Part shown: piece by piece, positions 43,708-54,200 of the stretch
How the letters are laid out: each line of letters opens with the position of its first letter
Numbering within the stretch: the first letter of the stretch is position 1
Assembly: GCA_946894095.1 (NCBI GenBank)
Contig: OX335651.1
Location: 9,508,501-9,572,500, forward strand
Length of the DNA stretch: 64,000 nt
Source: Incurvaria masculella
Lineage: Eukaryota > Arthropoda > Insecta > Lepidoptera > Incurvariidae
Direction of reading: 5' to 3'
Notes under the pieces: generated by a model
Told to the model about the DNA's origin: nothing
Databases searched by the model: none
The model's input: the letters and a program-made list of their open reading frames with translations, nothing else
Position numbers and translations under genes: made by a program

Positions 43708-45509
43708 GAGAACGTGCCTGTCGCGACGGAGGTAGGCACGTTACTGGCTACCCGCCGCTTTGCTTCACTTCTCAGCGTCCATGGCAACACTCGTACATTT
43801 TCTTGAGGATTAGCTGCGGTCCGAATTTCGTGTGAAGTGCAAAACACGCTGACTGTGTTTTCCTCGACGTCTGTTGTCGGTGCACCTCTCCGAAATTCAG
43901 TTTTCAGCTTATTCAGCACGGGTTTCCATATGGGCGAAAGACGGTAGGAATCTTCACGATTGAAGTTCTTGTGCTTGCTGATTTCGATGGACTCCCGAAT
44001 GATTCGTGGGAGGTTTCGTTGTTCAGGTACTAGGACTTTCACCTGATCAAACCTCAACCAGTGCCCAGGTCCAGATTCTGCATGCTCACACAGCGCTGAC
44101 TTCGTGATATCTCTGTTCTTAACCGCCCGTATGTGCTCCGTGATGCGTCTGCTGACGCTCCTCTTCGTTTGGCCAATGTACGATTTACCGCATGAACAGG
44201 GAACTCTGTAGACGCCAGCGGCGAGTAATGGTACCTTGTCCTTCACTGATCGGAGCATGGCTGAGACCTTGCGTTGAGGATACAGCACGGCTGGTATGCT
44301 GGATCTCCTCAGTATCCTCGCAATACGGTCTGTCACTCCCCTGATGTACGGCAGGTATGCGGCTCGCCTCTTGACGTCATACTGTGGTTGTCGTTCTTTC
44401 CTTCTGGTTCTCCAATCTCTTGCCTTATAACCATTGCCTTGCAGCACTGTCTCAATGAATTTAATTTCCGCAGCAATGTGTTGTGGATCACAAAGACGTT
44501 CCGCTCTCTGTAGAAGTGATTTTGGTACCGATTGTAAGTGTGCCGGGTGGTGATGTGAGGATGCATGTAGGTACCTATTGGTATGGGTCGGTTTTCTATA
44601 TACCGTATGACCCAACTTTCCATCGGCGCACTTAATCACTAATACATCCAGGAATGCTAGCTTTCCTTCCTGCTCAATCTCCATAGTGAACTTAATCCTG
44701 GGATGTATGGAGTTGAGGTGGTCTAGGAATTTGCTGAGCTCTGTGAGTCCGTGGGTCCACACTGCGAAAACATCATCCACGTAACGGATCCATAGTGTCG
44801 GTTGTAAAGCTGCCGAGTCCAGGGCACGCTGTTCAAATGACTCCATGAACAGGTTCGCCACCACTGGAGCTACCGGTGACCCCATCGCCACACCATCTGT
44901 TTGGACGTAGTAACTCTCGTTCCACAGGAAATATGTAGTGCTAAGGACGTGTCTGAGTAGATCGATGTACATCACGGACAGGTTGTTTTCTTGTAGAAGG
45001 GCTTCTATTCTCTTCAGCGCATCTTCCACAGGAACGTTCGTGTACAGAGACTCCACATCGAAGCTCACCATGATATGTCCGGGTTCTAGTGTTACTTCCG
45101 ACAAGACTTGCAGAAAGTGGGTGGAGTCCTTCACATAGGACGTTGTTTTTCCGACCAATGGCTGCAACACACAGGCAAGGTGCTTAGATAGCCAGTAAGT
45201 GGGCGAATTAATCTGGCTAACTATGGGTCTGAGCGGCATATCTGGCTTGTGTATCTTTGGTAGGCCGTAGAACCGGGGGGGCTGCGGATTGTCCGACTTT
45301 AGCCGTCTACGTTCGTCTACCGGGATAGGTGAATATTCAGAAGTGATGAGTTTCCGTGTATCTCGTACCACTTTTGCGGTCGGTGCCTTATCTAACTTTT
45401 TGTAGTTATCTGTGGCTAATAGGTTACTCACCTTCTCTTCATATTCTACCGTGTCCAACACTACCGTAGAGTTTCCCTTGTCGGCTGCTAGGACCGCAAT
45501 ACTTCTGTC
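43704..45509 (-). CDS. Penelope-like reverse transcriptase-GIY-YIG endonuclease, left copy (5'-truncated)
   Basis: Open from 45,509, where an upstream TAA ends it, to TGA at 43,704-43,706; the first Met is at 45,461 (585 residues from there). RT motifs in order from that Met: LPKIHKPDMPLRPIVS, motif A FDVESLYTNVP, motif B GVAMGSPVAPVVANLFM, catalytic IRYVDDVFAVW (Tyr-Val-Asp-Asp), GKLAFLDVLV. A GIY-YIG nuclease module follows (GVYRVPCSCGKSYIGQTKRS, then RRITEHIRAV), the arrangement that defines endonuclease-bearing Penelope-like elements. The frame is intact, but the N-terminal region before AADKGN and any 5' terminal repeat are missing, so it is probably not autonomous. Substrate is the element's own RNA; the enzyme copies it at a nicked nuclear target. 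Confidence 0.92.
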   Translation of the reverse strand, partial: DRSIAVLAADKGNSTVVLDTVEYEEKVSNLLATDNYKKLDKAPTAKVVRDTRKLITSEYSPIPVDERRRLKSDNPQPPRFYGLPKIHKPDMPLRPIVSQINSPTYWLSKHLACVLQPLVGKTTSYVKDSTHFLQVLSEVTLEPGHIMVSFDVESLYTNVPVEDALKRIEALLQENNLSVMYIDLLRHVLSTTYFLWNESYYVQTDGVAMGSPVAPVVANLFMESFEQRALDSAALQPTLWIRYVDDVFAVWTHGLTELSKFLDHLNSIHPRIKFTMEIEQEGKLAFLDVLVIKCADGKLGHTVYRKPTHTNRYLHASSHHHPAHLQSVPKSLLQRAERLCDPQHIAAEIKFIETVLQGNGYKARDWRTRRKERQPQYDVKRRAAYLPYIRGVTDRIARILRRSSIPAVLYPQRKVSAMLRSVKDKVPLLAAGVYRVPCSCGKSYIGQTKRSVSRRITEHIRAVKNRDITKSALCEHAESGPGHWLRFDQVKVLVPEQRNLPRIIRESIEISKHKNFNREDSYRLSPIWKPVLNKLKTEFRRGAPTTDVEENTVSVFCTSHEIRTAANPQENVRVLPWTLRSEAKRRVASNVPTSVATGTFS

Positions 45510-45514
45510 TTACT

Positions 45515-47108
45515 CCAAGACAATCCGCAGCCCCCCCGGTTCTACGGCCTACCAAAGATACACAAGCCAGATATGCCGCTCAGACCCATAGTTAGCCAGA
45601 TTAATTCGCCCACTTACTGGCTATCTAAGCACCTTGCCTGTGTGTTGCAGCCATTGGTCGGAAAAACAACGTCCTATGTGAAGGACTCCACCCACTTTCT
45701 GCAAGTCTTGTCGGAAGTAACACTAGAACCCGGACATATCATGGTGAGCTTCGATGTGGAGTCTCTGTACACGAACGTTCCTGTGGAAGATGCGCTGAAG
45801 AGAATAGAAGCCCTTCTACAAGAAAACAACCTGTCCGTGATGTACATCGATCTACTCAGACACGTCCTTAGCACTACATATTTCCTGTGGAACGAGAGTT
45901 ACTACGTCCAAACAGATGGTGTGGCGATGGGGTCACCGGTAGCTCCAGTGGTGGCGAACCTGTTCATGGAGTCATTTGAACAGCGTGCCCTGGACTCGGC
46001 AGCTTTACAACCGGCACTATGGATCCGTTACGTGGATGATGTTTTCGCAGTGTGGACCCACGGACTCACAGAGCTCAGCAAATTCCTAGACCACCTCAAC
46101 TCCATACATCCCAGGATTAAGTTCACTATGGAGATTGAGCAGGAAGGAAAGCTAGCATTCCTGGATGTATTAGTGATTAAGTGCGCCGATGGAAAGTTGG
46201 GTCATACGGTATATAGAAAACCGACCAATACCAATAGGTACCTACATGCATCCTCACATCACCACCCGGCACACTTACAATCGGTACCAAAATCACTTCT
46301 ACAGAGAGCGGAACGTCTTTGTGATCCACAACACATTGCTGCGGAAATTAAATTCATTGAGACAGTGCTGCAAGGCAATGGTTATAAGGCAAGAGATTGG
46401 AGAACCAGAAGGAAAGAACGACAACCACAGTATGACGTCAAGAGGCGAGCCGCATACCTGCCGTACATCAGGGGAGTGACAGACCGTATTGCGAGGATAC
46501 TGAGGAGATCCAGCATACCAGCCGTGCTGTATCCTCAACGCAAGGTCTCAGCCATGCTCCGATCAGTGAAGGACAAGGTACCATTACTCGCCGCTGGCGT
46601 CTACAGAGTTCCCTATTCATGCGGTAAATCGTACATTGGCCAAACGAAGAGGAGCGTCAGCACACGCATCACGGAGCACATACGGGCGGTTAAGAACAGA
46701 GATATCACGAAGTCAGCGCTGTGTGAGCATGCAGAATCTGGACCTGGGCACTGGTTGAGGTTTGATCAGGTGAAAGTCCTAGTACCTGAACAACGAAACC
46801 TCCCACGAATCATTCGGGAGTCCATCGAAATCAGCAAGCACAAGAACTTCAATCGTGAAGATTCCTACCGTCTTTCGCCCATATGGAAACCCGTGCTGAA
46901 TAAGCTGAAAACTGAATTTCGGAGAGGTGCACCGACAACAGACGTCGAGGAAAACACAGTCAGCGTGTTTTGCACTTCACACGAAATTCGGACCGCAGCT
47001 AATCCTCAAGAAAATGTACGAGTGTTGCCATGGACGCTGAGAAGTGAAGCAAAGCGGCGGGTAGCCAGTAACGTGCCTACCTCCGTCGCGACAGGCACGT
47101 TCTCCTGA
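45515..47108 (+). CDS. Penelope-like RT-GIY-YIG, right copy (more strongly 5'-truncated)
   Basis: Homology begins at about 45,518 (DNPQPPRFYG). The first Met is 45,573 and the stop is TGA at 47,106-47,108 (511 residues from that Met). It keeps motifs A, B and YVDD and the GIY-YIG module. Only four residue differences from the left copy were noted over the shared stretch: Thr/Ala before LWIRYVDD, His/Asn in KPT(H/N)TNRY, Cys/Tyr in RVP(C/Y)SCGK and Arg/Thr in SVS(R/T)RITEH. The Cys-to-Tyr change lies in the GIY-YIG loop. The near identity means both copies come from one recent event. Confidence 0.9.
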
Positions 47109-47151
47109 AGATGGAGCCCATGTGAGGCTCCGAAACGTCGAGCAGCACGTC
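47105..47151 (+). other. Hammerhead-ribozyme-like core, right Penelope copy
   Basis: CTGAAGA (47,105-47,111), stem II GGAGCC/GGCTCC (47,113-47,118 with 47,126-47,131), GAAA (47,132-47,135), stem III CGT/ACG with an 8-nt loop, then GTC at 47,149-47,151. Penelope-like elements are known to carry hammerhead motifs in their terminal repeats. Stem I flanks do not pair here, so activity in this copy is doubtful. Confidence 0.45.
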
Positions 47152-47352
47152 CTGCTCCTCACACGCGCGGTAAGCCGTCAAACTAAATATTGTAGTTATG
47201 TCCCGCGTAAGTTTTAAAATATCAAAATTACTTGCTCCAAGACAACAAAGAATCAGTGGTTAGAATACCATAACTATATATATATATAGCCATAACTCCG
47301 TTAACCATCCGTATTTCCCAAGCAATACGGTTTCCGACTAGTCTGCTAGTTT

Positions 47353-47690
47353 TTAGGGTTCCGTACCCAAAGGGTGAAAACGGAACCCTATTACTAAGCC
47401 TCCGCTGTCCGTCCGTCCGTCCGTCCGTCCGTCCGTCCGTCCGTCTGTCCGTCCGTCCGTCCGTCCGTCCGTCTGTCCGTCTGTCACAGGGCTGTATCTC
47501 AGTAACCGTAAAAGATAGACAGCTGAAATTTTCACAGAGTGTGTATTTATTTTGCCGCTATAACAACAAATAGGTAAGCATAATAAATAATTAAAATTAA
47601 AGGGGGTCCACATACAAAAAACCTGATTTTTTTTTACGATGGTACGGAACCCTTCGTGTGCGAGTCCGGCTCGCACTTGAACGGTTTTTT
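47353..47690 (-). mobile_element. (GTCY)n MITE, copy F
   Basis: TTAGGGTTCCGTACCCAAAG, a long (CCGT)n tract with CTGT variants (47,404-47,485), TTTGCCGCTATAACAACAAA and GAGTCCGGCTCGCACTTGAA. Confidence 0.88.
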
Positions 47691-48154
47691 TTTATGTCCG
47701 TTCACCGATTTTTGCCGAATACAGTTGACGAAGAACATTTTGTAGGTAGCGATGAGATTAATCTGTTCCAATGCCTAATTATGTGCCATTCAATTATTTG
47801 ATTTGATTTATATAGTATGAGATATATAGTGATGTTTGAATTGATCTCAAGTGTTCGTCTTACGGTAACTCAGAATGTTCTCGATACGGTAACACAAAGT
47901 AGCTCAAATATTTTGGGAATGATACGATTATATTAAATGATGCGTCTTCTTCAAACGAAATGTACCATAATCTTGAGACGCGCTAGGCTACCAACAGTTA
48001 CTAAACTAGACACTATCTATATTAAGTAGCCCGGATGAGCAGGTGATTAGGATACCACAACAACCGGCGCAAATTGGCCTGTGGTCATCCTATGGTCAAT
48101 TGGGTCAATCATTCATCGTATCCATTCACATAGGCACAGTTCCTAGGTAGCACA
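47691..48154. other. No gene recognised
   Basis: AT-rich. Confidence 0.4.
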
Positions 48155-48340
48155 TACCAAGAAAGATGGTCGAAGCGGCAATTAAAAATTGTCCGTATTT
48201 TCCATCCAGTTTAATGTAGCCGTGATCATAAAGGGAAGGTCCTGGCATGGCACCTAATTCCTTCGGGAATTTGGTGTATTGGGCTAATATCATAACGGTA
48301 GTTGTGTGGTATTAGCCATCCATGTCGGGTTGCATAAAAA
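48155..48340 (+). mobile_element. SINE 3' half
   Basis: AAGATGGTCGAAGCGGCAAT, CCATCCAGTTTAATGTAGCC, AAAGGGAAGGTCCTGGCATG, GTAGTTGTGTGGTATTAGCC, then an A-rich end. Confidence 0.82.
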
Positions 48341-49435
48341 AAAGAAGAATTAAGGCTGGGTTTGCATTGGGCTATGCACGATTTAAATAAACATACAAAA
48401 TGAAGGCTATGTAGTTACCAAGCCCATAATTGCACAACATGATGTCTCATATTAGCCGTTAAAACCTGTGCTTAAAACAATGCATAACAACAGCACGAAA
48501 AGTTAATAAAAATTAGTTAGCTTTCGGTATTTGATGTGCTCTAACACGTTGGAAACGTATTGCTCTAAACCTTTAACGCATTACTAATCCTCGGAATAGT
48601 CATACCAAGTTGTGTGCCGTTCTATCGAATTTTAAACTGCATGTCAATGCAATGGGCAAAACAAAGTTTAAGTATTACGAGCACTGAAGAGAAAAGAAGC
48701 AGTGGCATGCGGTCAATATCGTGTCTCCGGCGTATGGTCAAAGTGAACATATAGTTGTATGGGAAATTGCCGGCGCGTCGAATGCTACATAGTCGAATCA
48801 TCTCCACCGCACGCGAATGCGTTCGTCGTGTCAGTTCCCACTCACACAAACCCTCCAATATGTCTGCGACTATATTTGCATGTTGCATGTACGTTTAAGT
48901 TGGGTTGGAAGTATTTAGTATAAGAGACAGCAGGTCTCCTAGTAGGCACGCTATTTCCTTCCTTATTATCTATGGTTCTGAGGTTGTTCTGTGTTTATTA
49001 GTAACGCTGCAAAAGTTCGACTTAACATGTTTGTTTGAATATGTAGAACGTCTCCTCCCGCCGCGTGAAAAGCCGTAAGTTTTTAATTATGTTCAACGAC
49101 CGCGGTAATATCAAAAGTATAATTTGTAGAATTAAGTCAGTAATTGCGTTATTCCTGCGAGTATTTAACAAAACAATTAATTCCATGTGGTTGTTGAGTT
49201 TGCAATAAAGGTCAAAAAATCTACGAGCTTTGATGAAGTAAGCAACCCATGTTGATCCCATAATCCCTTCGGCGGGATGATAAAAGAGAGAATTATGTTT
49301 AATTATTTTCAGATTCCCGGCTGACAGAATAAATATAAGTACGATTAAAATACCAAATTTCCTCCCGACCTTACGGATATGAATACAAATCAAAAACCTC
49401 TCTTATTTTCGCGCACGGTAAGAGTAGTTTTTATT
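48341..49435. other. No gene recognised
   Basis: Frames of 88 and 123 codons on the minus strand (48,622-48,888; 49,022-49,393) have no domain, splice context or coding bias. Confidence 0.4.
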
Positions 49436-49707
49436 AGGGTTCCGTACCCAAAAGGTAAAAGCGGAACCCTATTACTAAGCCTCCACTGTGCGTCCGTCCG
49501 TCTGTCACAGGGCTGTATCTCATGAACCGTAATAGGTGGGCAGCTAAAATGTTTACAGAGTGTGTATTTATTTTGCCGCTATAACAACAAATAGGTAAAT
49601 TAAAGAAATAATAAAAATTAAATACAAAATACAAAAAACGTGATTTTTTGGTGTTGATGCTGCGGAACCCTTCGTGTGCTAGTCCGACTCGCACTTGGCC
49701 GGTTTTT
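49436..49707 (-). mobile_element. (GTCY)n MITE, copy G, short microsatellite
   Basis: AGGGTTCCGTACCCAAAAGG, CTGTGCGTCCGTCCGTCTGT, TTGCCGCTATAACAACAAAT and AGTCCGACTCGCACTTGGCC. The (CCGT) tract is reduced to about three units. Confidence 0.85.
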
Positions 49708-50339
49708 ATGTTGTGACAGCGAATTAAGAAGTTTGATATAGGATACAATATTTTTTTTCAACTCATGCTATCGCGTCGCAAGTTAGCGCAGTGTCGAGAT
49801 TTATTGCCTCGCCTCAATGTTCCGGGCTTAGGAGCCATGTCTAAGGTAAATAAATACTTTATTTATTACCTGGGTATAATCATAGATATAATGGAGGGTA
49901 CCTATGGTTTAGTTATTTTTGCGAGTTAAACCCCGTGATCGAGCATGCATAAATAATTGAACAACTGATGAAGCGAAACTTTGTATTTGTATATATGTTT
50001 ATTTTGAGCTCGACATTTGACGGACACCAGGTCCTCACCTAAAATTACCTGACGGTGCCCATGGGTTTTCGAACTTTTTTGGGGGCTGCTAAAAACCATG
50101 TTGGCTTTAGATTTTTCATCCAGGTTTTAATTTGGGAGAAATACCTCGGCAGGAGAATTCATTCCACAGTTTTAAATTAAAGGTTTTAAAGAGCCAAAAT
50201 AATTAATTGTTTAAAGAATCGGTTGATTCGAAGGGTGGAGTGTCATAGAAAACTCCGTGGGCAGTACCCACATTAAAACATTGAATTGTTTGACCTCGAA
50301 TGATGCAGTTTTTTTTAATAGAAGACATAGATGACTTTC
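49708..50339. other. No gene recognised
   Basis: AT-rich. Confidence 0.4.
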
Positions 50340-50460
50340 ATTACAGCCCCAATGTACAACATGTAAACTAGGTGTAATGCCAGGACCTTCCTGATATTGC
50401 AAAAACACGCACAAATCTCATTGCCGTTTCGGGGGAACGCGATAGAACCTATAAAATGCA
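50340..50460 (-). mobile_element. SINE scrap
   Basis: TAGGTGTAATGCCAGGACCT, CTTCCTGATATTGC, CACAAATCTCATTGCCGTTT: a diverged tail and middle. Confidence 0.5.
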
Positions 50461-50602
50461 GATTGTAAAAAAAACCAAACCATGCATAACGTATAATTAA
50501 TAGATTATCGAATTTTATACGCAGTGCACTATTCAGTTTCAAATAATAACTCATATAATATGTGGATCGTCTCAATTAAACAAAAAAATATTTATTCTTA
50601 GG

Positions 50603-50650
50603 TTTGGTTAGGTTAGGTTAGTTTAGGTCGGGTGAGGTTATGTTAGGATT
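50603..50650 (+). repeat. Interstitial (GGTTA)n telomere-like tract
   Basis: TTTGGTTAGGTTAGGTTAGT then degenerate GGTCGGGTGAGG units. Confidence 0.65.
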
Positions 50651-51272
50651 GTGGCGATATTTTACTCCATGGCGAATACGTATGCACAATAGGGCGCTTT
50701 ATGCAGTGTTCCGTGTCATTTTATACGTACTGTAAGATTTTCTTTTTTGTGTTGTATCGAATTTATATGATATAATAATGTGATATTATAATTAGACCAG
50801 TTTCATGAAAACAAATTTCTACCTTAGACCGTGTCCGGATAAAGGTAATATAATAACAGCGAGATGCTATAGACAGACCATAGAATAATAATATTTCTCA
50901 GTTTATTCATAGTTAACATTAACAGCATGTGTGACGCGTATTGATTTTCGCAATCACCAGCTGTTGTACTTGAGCAAAAACGCGATTGGAAATAAAAAAT
51001 ACGAAGTTAGAATATGGCAAAACAACTATTCGGTAAAACCAATCATGTATTAAGATTTTAATTTCAATACGCTGTCTATTAAACATCAGTACTTTTATCC
51101 TAATTGAACTCTATGACGTCAATGAAGGAGAGAGAATATATTTTTTCTATTTATAAGCTAAACTTGTCTTCCATTAATAATGTCTTTCGGTGTATAAATA
51201 AATCAATTGAACTATAATTTCTTGCTGGTTTTTTCCGGTTAAAATTACTTATGGTTGTAATGTCGACAATAA
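50651..51272. other. 3' flank of the RING-CH gene, no feature recognised
   Basis: A minus-strand AATAAA (plus TTTATT near 50,898-50,905) could serve as polyadenylation signal, but this is not established. Confidence 0.35.
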
Positions 51273-54200
51273 TTAGTTGGTTGTGGTGCCGGAAGTGTGG
51301 AGGAGCCGGACGTCGTATTGTGTGCGGTGCCAGGACCACCAGCCCAGAGCATGCCTCGTGGCAGCGGCCATCACCCAACAGTAGTAGCACACCTGCAGGT
51401 ACCAGAACACACATCATTGCCTTAATCTGTGTGCGGTGCCAGGACCACCAACCCAGGGCATGCCTCGTGGCAGCGGCCATCACCCAGCAGTAGTAGCACA
51501 CCTGCAGGTACCAGAACACTCATAATTTCCTAAGTCTGTGTGCGTTGCCAGGACCATCAGTGCAACATGTGCATCGTCGCAGCGGTCGTCATCCAGCAGT
51601 AGTAGCAACAACGTCGGCACCAGACACATCATTGCCTTTGTCTGTGTGCGGTGCCAGGACCACCAGCCCAGGGCATGCCTCGTGGCAGCGGCCATCATCA
51701 AGCAGTAGTCACACACCTGTAGATACTAGAGTGGTCAGTCTGAGTTCTCACCTAAATTGGCGTTTACGGCAAACCGATTGACTGGCATTTTCCGTAAAAA
51801 CGTCAAAGTCCATACAAATGTTTACTAGATATTCTGCGGTTTTACTTCTTCAAGCTGTCAAAGTCAAATCCGATTTGTATGAAAACGCGGAGTCGACGTA
51901 AACGGCAACGTCGACGTATTTACGGCAACGTTGAGTAAGCTGTCAAATCAAACTCGGACTCGCAAATGTTAGTTCGATTAACCCCCACTGCGCGCGCTCT
52001 TCAATTTCTCCATACATTTGAAAACGCCAGTCGATCGGTTTGCCGTTAACGCCAATTTAGGTGACAACTGGGACTTCGGGTACAGAACTAGTTTTCGTAC
52101 CGATTGCGGTACTATGCCCCAGATGACTATCACGCGCAAGTATATAGGGTAAAGGAGCACTGATTTGGCGTTAGAGGTGCTCAGCTTGCTACTGAAACAG
52201 TACTGTATCTACTGTAACAGCCTTATTGCTACACTATCAGGTCTAGTGCGTGACCGATGCTGATTATCAAATGCTTGCTATTTAAGACTTACTGGAACCA
52301 TGAAAGTTAAAGGATAGTCTAAAATTATTGAATAAAATTTTAACCTTCTTTATTCACCCCGGTAAAAGGAGATAGAGATAAAGTAAAATAATTGTATATA
52401 ATTTTGCAGTTCAGATTTTAAAAACGAAGGAATAGTACCTAACGATATATTAATTATATCCCACGAAATCACATTCACTTTCTTACGATTACTCCACGTT
52501 GATCCATTCTGGCTTGTTCGATTTAGGCGTCATTAATCTCGCAAGTATCACCGCATCGTCAGTCTTCTTCAACATTCATGTGAAATAATAATGACTGAAT
52601 GTACCCAAGGGTTTCGTAACGATGCATTTCAAAATCAAAATCAAAAGGTTCTTATTTCAGCAAGCATTATACGAGTAGGTATGTGGAAAAATTTATCACA
52701 CTATATACATCTTCAATCAATTCATTTGCAATGAGTTAAGAGCAATATAGGTAGTTCTCCATAAATAAAAAAAAAACTCAGTTATATAAATTCAGTCACT
52801 GTACAAACTAAACATAGAAATAGAAACATAATATTTATATGTGAAAAGATGAATTTATACTCGTATAGGAAGAAGCTATCCGAAATCTTTTAAAATTTTA
52901 GCTTGGTTGGTTAAAAAAGAATAGATGTCCACCGTTCTGTTCATTAAAGTCCGACTTAAATCTGTTAGTTAAATTAACGCTAAGTAGTTTTTAATTTATG
53001 GGAAGAGTAAAGCTACACGTAGATATAAACCGGGTTTATCGGTTAAACCCGATAAATCCGGGTTTATCGGGTTTAACCGATCAAAATCGGGTAAGTGGTT
53101 ATAACCGAACAGACCGATGGATACCAAACATCATATTTTATGCAAGTCAGTCAAGAGAGTATTGCAAATAAATAATAAATAATACGAAGTATGTAGTGAA
53201 AAATAAGTGCACACGTGCGAGTATCACTCCATTTCCGAAAGTGCTAAAATCAAAGTCTCACTCTTAGTGATTCCAGCGTATCTTCGTATGTATCTTCGTA
53301 ACCCTAATAGCACGTTATACGGCGAGAAATTAATCACGGCTCTATAAAGATTAAGCGAGAGAGATTGTGGGCTGGAGTAGAGGAGATGAAAGAAAAAAAC
53401 CAGCCGAAATAGGTTCAAGGAGTAGCCCATCTGAGAGAAATGAATCAACTTAATATACATTGTACGCAGAATAAACAAATATAAATAGAGAAAAATAGCT
53501 GTATTTAATTTGAGAATCCCTTGCTAAGGTGAACGTTTTATGTTAGGGTAAAGTTGAGAAGCTTTGCGAACTGTTTTGTGTAAGGCGTAGGTACCATACT
53601 TATTTGGTATTAAGGTGGCCAAACCCGCTCAACTCTCAAACAGAGAAGGTCCTAGAGCGCAATAGCACGGTTTTGTACCGTGCCCGCGAATGAGTTAGTC
53701 CCGCCGGGTTGGGCCACCTAAATATGAGAATATCGCCTTTCTGAGCCATCTAAAGGTTAGCTGCTAGTTCAGAGATGTATTCACCAACGTAGGTAGGGTT
53801 TGGTTCGATAGCTAAACCATCAGCACTTACAAGTGCCAGGGTGTATCTCGACAGGCACCAGTCATTACTTCCAAATAGAAGATTATTTTGATTCTCAGAT
53901 AAACGTTTGCTTAAGAACGGTCCGTAAGCTATGCTCCCCATACAAACGTAGTTTACTAATCATTTGGAAACCGCTATTCCAATTAAATTGATATTTAATA
54001 TCTAATATCAGGTAACAAATATCTGTGTCTGCATGCTTTTGTTTTTTTGAAAAATCCAAACCGAATGCAATGAATGCAAAAATAAAATCTTCATACGAAT
54101 TTTGTTTTTTCTATGGTTTGACCCAGAATACACTTACCGAAAAAACAAAGGCATGCAGACACAGATATTTGTAGCCTAATATTAGATACCAAATATCAAG

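Larger units (their letters stand above)
43609..47234. mobile_element. Penelope-like retroelement: two 5'-truncated copies head to head in one insertion
   Basis: The 13-mer TCAAAATTACTTG occurs at 43,609-43,621 and 47,222-47,234 and looks like the target duplication of a single insertion. Inside, the left copy reads minus and the right copy plus, meeting at about 45,510-45,519. Both 3' ends carry the same CCGCGCGTGTGAGGAGCAGG / AACTAAATAT sequence. The right copy starts at DNPQPPRFYGLPK; the left reaches further upstream (AADKGNSTVVLDTVEY). Complementary arms of about 1.9 kb. Confidence 0.88.

Noticed and set aside
44274..44623. Extra ORFs inside the Penelope copies (about 44.3-45.1 kb and mirrored at 45.7-46.5 kb)
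   Set aside because: Alternate-frame or antisense shadows of the RT-endonuclease ORF, mirrored between the inverted copies.
53750..53941. Extra RING-CH exon on the minus strand (63-codon frame)
   Set aside because: No acceptor/donor in phase 0, no membrane or tail similarity; exon 3 joins well to the 51.3-51.7-kb copies instead.
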